Of a stretch of DNA of 64,000 nt, positions 62,186-64,000 are shown piece after piece. Origin of the DNA: Anaerolineales bacterium (GTDB lineage: Bacteria > Chloroflexota > Anaerolineae > Aggregatilineales > UBA2796). Location: positions 558,001 through 622,000 of the forward strand of contig JABTTZ010000001.1 of the NCBI GenBank assembly GCA_015075625.1, written 5' to 3'. Position 1 is the first letter of the stretch, and every line of letters starts with the position of its first letter. A program made the translations under genes and the position numbers. Under the pieces are notes generated by a model, which was given only the letters and a program-made list of their open reading frames with translations, had not been told where the DNA came from and did not search any database.

Positions 62186-62599
62186 CTAGCTGCACACCTT
62201 CCACGCCCCATCTTCTTTGATCAGTTTAATCGGGGCTGCCCCAAGCGGGGTGATGCCTAAATCGACCTCGCGGCTTTGATCACCAACCGTTACCTTCAGC
62301 TTGCCACCTAGTTTTACCTCGGCAGCCTGAGCGCTTTCGCTGGTGAGGGTAAAGGTGATATTCCCAAAATCAAACGACGACTCCGCCGTCCCCCCGATGA
62401 TGGCGCTGACGCCAGACGCCATACCTTCTCCGGCGGGAAGAACGGATTTGCACAAATAATCGAGCGCTTTTTTATCTTTTCTCACCGCGTTTTCAAAGAA
62501 TCCTCGTGCCGCGTCTGTTGGTGAGCCACCACCGCAGGCGGTTAAGGTCAGACTGAGAAAAATGACCGTAAGAGCCATGATTCGGAATGATTTACGCAT
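62186..62599 (-). CDS. DUF4878-like lipoprotein, paralogue 1
   Basis: Exported lipoprotein of 137 residues: start MRKSFRIMALTVIFLSLTL, lipobox LTAC, then a small NTF2-like/DUF4878-type domain that ends KEDGAWKVCS. It is clearly homologous to the neighbour at 62804 (same start, same KVTVG core, same ending). The start at 62599 is chosen because it aligns with that neighbour; GAGGAG lies about 13 bases before it. The pair probably arose by tandem duplication. Function unknown. Confidence 0.85.
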   Translation of the reverse strand: MRKSFRIMALTVIFLSLTLTACGGGSPTDAARGFFENAVRKDKKALDYLCKSVLPAGEGMASGVSAIIGGTAESSFDFGNITFTLTSESAQAAEVKLGGKLKVTVGDQSREVDLGITPLGAAPIKLIKEDGAWKVCS

Positions 62600-62803
62600 A
62601 CCCGTTTTTGCACTCCTCACCGTTCCACTCCTCATCAGGAAAAGACGCTAGTGTGTTTCAGTGTAATCCAAAACACGCCCTCTCGCCAAAACTTCTGTGG
62701 AAGGAAACGAACGCGGGCGGTGGTCAACCCATCGCCCGCGCCGTTATCCTAAAGGAACCTCATCAACCATGAACGGTGGTGAGGCATCAGCCTGTGGGCA
62801 GGG

Positions 62804-63235
62804 TTAGCTGCACACCTTCCACTTGCCGTCTTCCTTGAGCATCGGAATGGGGGCAGCGCCAGCCGCGCCCATATCGACATCTTGGGAGACACCCCCTACA
62901 GTTACCTTCAACTTACCGGAGAACTTGACAGTGGCTTTATCGCCGCTCTCGTTCTCGACGGTGAAGCTCAAACCCGAGGAGTCAACGGTCACGCCGCTTG
63001 CCCCACCGCCAGCAATTGCTGCGAAGGAGGAAACCATCTGGTCAGCCTGAGCTTCCAACGCCTTACAAATGTAACCCTTAGCAGCAGCCGAATCGTTCTT
63101 GAAGACGGCTTCAAAGAAACCCTTTGCCCCATCAGCGGGGGTGCCGCCGCCGCCGCCGCCGCCGCCGCCGCACGCCGTGAGCGCCAAGCTGAGGAACAAC
63201 ACAGCGAGGGTCAAAACCCGAAATGACTTACGCAT
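62804..63235 (-). CDS. DUF4878-like lipoprotein, paralogue 2, with polyglycine tract
   Basis: A 143-residue exported lipoprotein: MRKSFRVLTLAVLFLSLALT, lipobox LTAC, then nine consecutive Gly residues directly after the lipidated Cys, and a domain ending MLKEDGKWKVCS. The Gly run is encoded by a pure GGC-type trinucleotide tract (see 63143-63169). AAGGAG lies 9 bases before ATG 63235, a strong site. The neighbour paralogue has only three Gly at this place. It is probably a surface-exposed protein on a flexible tether. Confidence 0.87.
   Translation of the reverse strand: MRKSFRVLTLAVLFLSLALTACGGGGGGGGGTPADGAKGFFEAVFKNDSAAAKGYICKALEAQADQMVSSFAAIAGGGASGVTVDSSGLSFTVENESGDKATVKFSGKLKVTVGGVSQDVDMGAAGAAPIPMLKEDGKWKVCS
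63143..63169 (+). repeat. Trinucleotide (GCC)9 tract in lipoprotein gene
   Basis: Nine perfect GCC units, read as Gly codons (GGC) on the minus strand. Slippage would change linker length in whole codons without a frameshift. Confidence 0.9.
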
Positions 63236-63319
63236 AGAGATGCACTCCTTGTTGCAAAATACACGCCGATCAGTGTAATCCAAAATCTATACAGTGCAAC
63301 TGCGCATTTTCTCCCGCGC

Positions 63320-63325
63320 TATAAT
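63320..63325 (+). promoter_or_regulatory. -10-like hexamer (TATAAT) for the esterase gene
   Basis: TATAAT about 43 bases before the start codon at 63368. Confidence 0.45.
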
Positions 63326-63367
63326 CCCCCCAATCGTGAGGTTATTTCATCGGATGACCCGCCCGTG

Positions 63368-64000
63368 ATGCATCGACTCCGCAATGCCTTTGCCGCTGGT
63401 TTTGCCCTAGTTTTGGTAGCCTTTCTCAACTTCATCCCTCACCAACCTCTGACCGCACAGGGTGAAGGGTGCGCTGAGCCTACTGGAATGCTGGTAGATC
63501 GCACCTACCGCAGCGCCATTCTTGGACAGACCATGACCTATGCGCTCTACCTCCCACCCTGTTACAATGCCGATTCGCAGCGCTACCCGACGGTTTACCT
63601 GATGCATGGCTCAGATGCGGTGGATACGCGCTATTGGGTAGGGTTAGGGGTGGTTGATGCCCTTGATCGGGGTATTAAAACAGGGATTCTCCCGCCGATG
63701 TTGGTCGTCTTGCCCTTTGGCGATTGGATCGCCAACAACAACCAGTTCAATCGCGTTTCGTGGAGCACCGTCTTTCTCAGCGAACTGATGCCCAATGTGG
63801 AGGGGAATTTTCGCGCCGATCCACGCCGTGAATCACGCGCCATTGGGGGGATTTCACGAGGTGGTTTTTGGGCGTTTAACATTGCCTTTCTGCACCCCGA
63901 TCTGTTCGTTTCCTTGGGCGGACACAGCCCGTTTTTCCATCCTAGCCACTGGCAAGGGGCGAATCCGCTTGTCTTGGTGAACACCCTCCCCAATCTGGAG
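63368..64000 (+). CDS. Exported esterase, D/enterochelin-esterase-like (3' end outside window)
   Basis: The first 211 codons of an alpha/beta-hydrolase of the Esterase D / Fes-like family. A signal peptide (about 1-30, ending PLTAQG) is followed by TYALYLPPCYNADSQRYPTV, the oxyanion strand VYLMHGSD and the nucleophile elbow IGGISRGGFWA (Ser in GISRGG). The His and acid residues would lie beyond the window end. A GTG at 63365 is immediately before the ATG. The substrate could be an ester, acylated sugar or mycolyl-like lipid; not decidable. Confidence 0.85.
   Translation, partial: MHRLRNAFAAGFALVLVAFLNFIPHQPLTAQGEGCAEPTGMLVDRTYRSAILGQTMTYALYLPPCYNADSQRYPTVYLMHGSDAVDTRYWVGLGVVDALDRGIKTGILPPMLVVLPFGDWIANNNQFNRVSWSTVFLSELMPNVEGNFRADPRRESRAIGGISRGGFWAFNIAFLHPDLFVSLGGHSPFFHPSHWQGANPLVLVNTLPNLE

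Noticed and set aside
1-64000. CRISPR arrays, prophage or intact transposon
   Set aside because: No regularly spaced direct repeats, structural phage genes, integrase or complete transposase were seen; the only transposase sequence is the IS630 remnant.

Overview
The window is a gene-dense, GC-rich bacterial chromosome segment. It most resembles a member of the Chloroflexota (Anaerolineae-like). This is inferred from gene content, not from an rRNA gene: secreted proteins with long Thr/Pro linkers, a DUF2085 membrane protein, a YkcB-type glycosyltransferase with a glycine-rich insert, an FhaA-like DUF3662/FHA protein, and mevalonate kinase next to a UbiA prenyltransferase. No phage, CRISPR array or intact transposon was seen. 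The only RNA gene found is tRNA-Asp(GTC). -10-like hexamers of the form TACAAT/TATAAT recur a short way upstream of many genes.

Layout. 1-8.5 kb: metallo-beta-lactamase-fold hydrolase (cut by the window edge), a MacAB-like ABC exporter, a double-length periplasmic binding protein, an M3 peptidase, and a small two-gene operon with a UlaG-like hydrolase. 8.6-13.3 kb: UbiA-type prenyltransferase plus mevalonate kinase, MltG, and a GT39-like glycosyltransferase. 13.3-16.3 kb is a scar region. A tryptophanase gene and a decayed IS630 transposase sit inside a second, truncated copy of the glycosyltransferase 5' end. Next to them is a chimeric open frame that joins the front of an MvaI/BcnI-type restriction enzyme to the tail of a DNA methyltransferase. 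16.3-22.6 kb: a membrane protein/methyltransferase/lipoprotein operon, then the opposing operon FhaA-like, FHA, MscS, flippase-like. 22.8-31.7 kb: housekeeping and stress genes (selD, ruvB, nitroreductase, sodA, fumC, a C39-like protease-TPR protein, rpmF).

31.7-46.2 kb is mostly minus strand. It holds a putative secreted metallopeptidase with a GNAT gene, and an overlapping operon of TGT-like transglycosylase, ArmA/Rmt-type 16S rRNA methyltransferase, beta-propeller protein and response regulator. Next is a vitamin B12 uptake operon (BtuF, BtuC, BtuD plus an RlmM-like methyltransferase) behind a clear cobalamin riboswitch with its own terminator hairpin, followed by a class C beta-lactamase-like hydrolase and tRNA-Asp. 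46.7-64 kb is mostly plus strand: a large GAF/PAS histidine kinase, an operon with Nif3 and peptidyl-tRNA hydrolase, a TlpA-like thioredoxin, YkcB-type glycosyltransferase, asnB, kynB, an aldo/keto reductase, a YyaL-type protein, two paralogous lipoproteins and an esterase cut by the window end.

Intergenic space is seeded with about nine copies of a two-hairpin REP-like repeat. Two of these copies lie inside a longer (~200 bp) module present in opposite orientations near 33.9 kb and 46.4 kb. The points most worth following up are the restriction-modification relic and its surrounding scar, the rRNA methyltransferase/TGT operon, the riboswitch-controlled B12 operon that ends in an rRNA-methyltransferase-like gene, and the double-domain binding protein.
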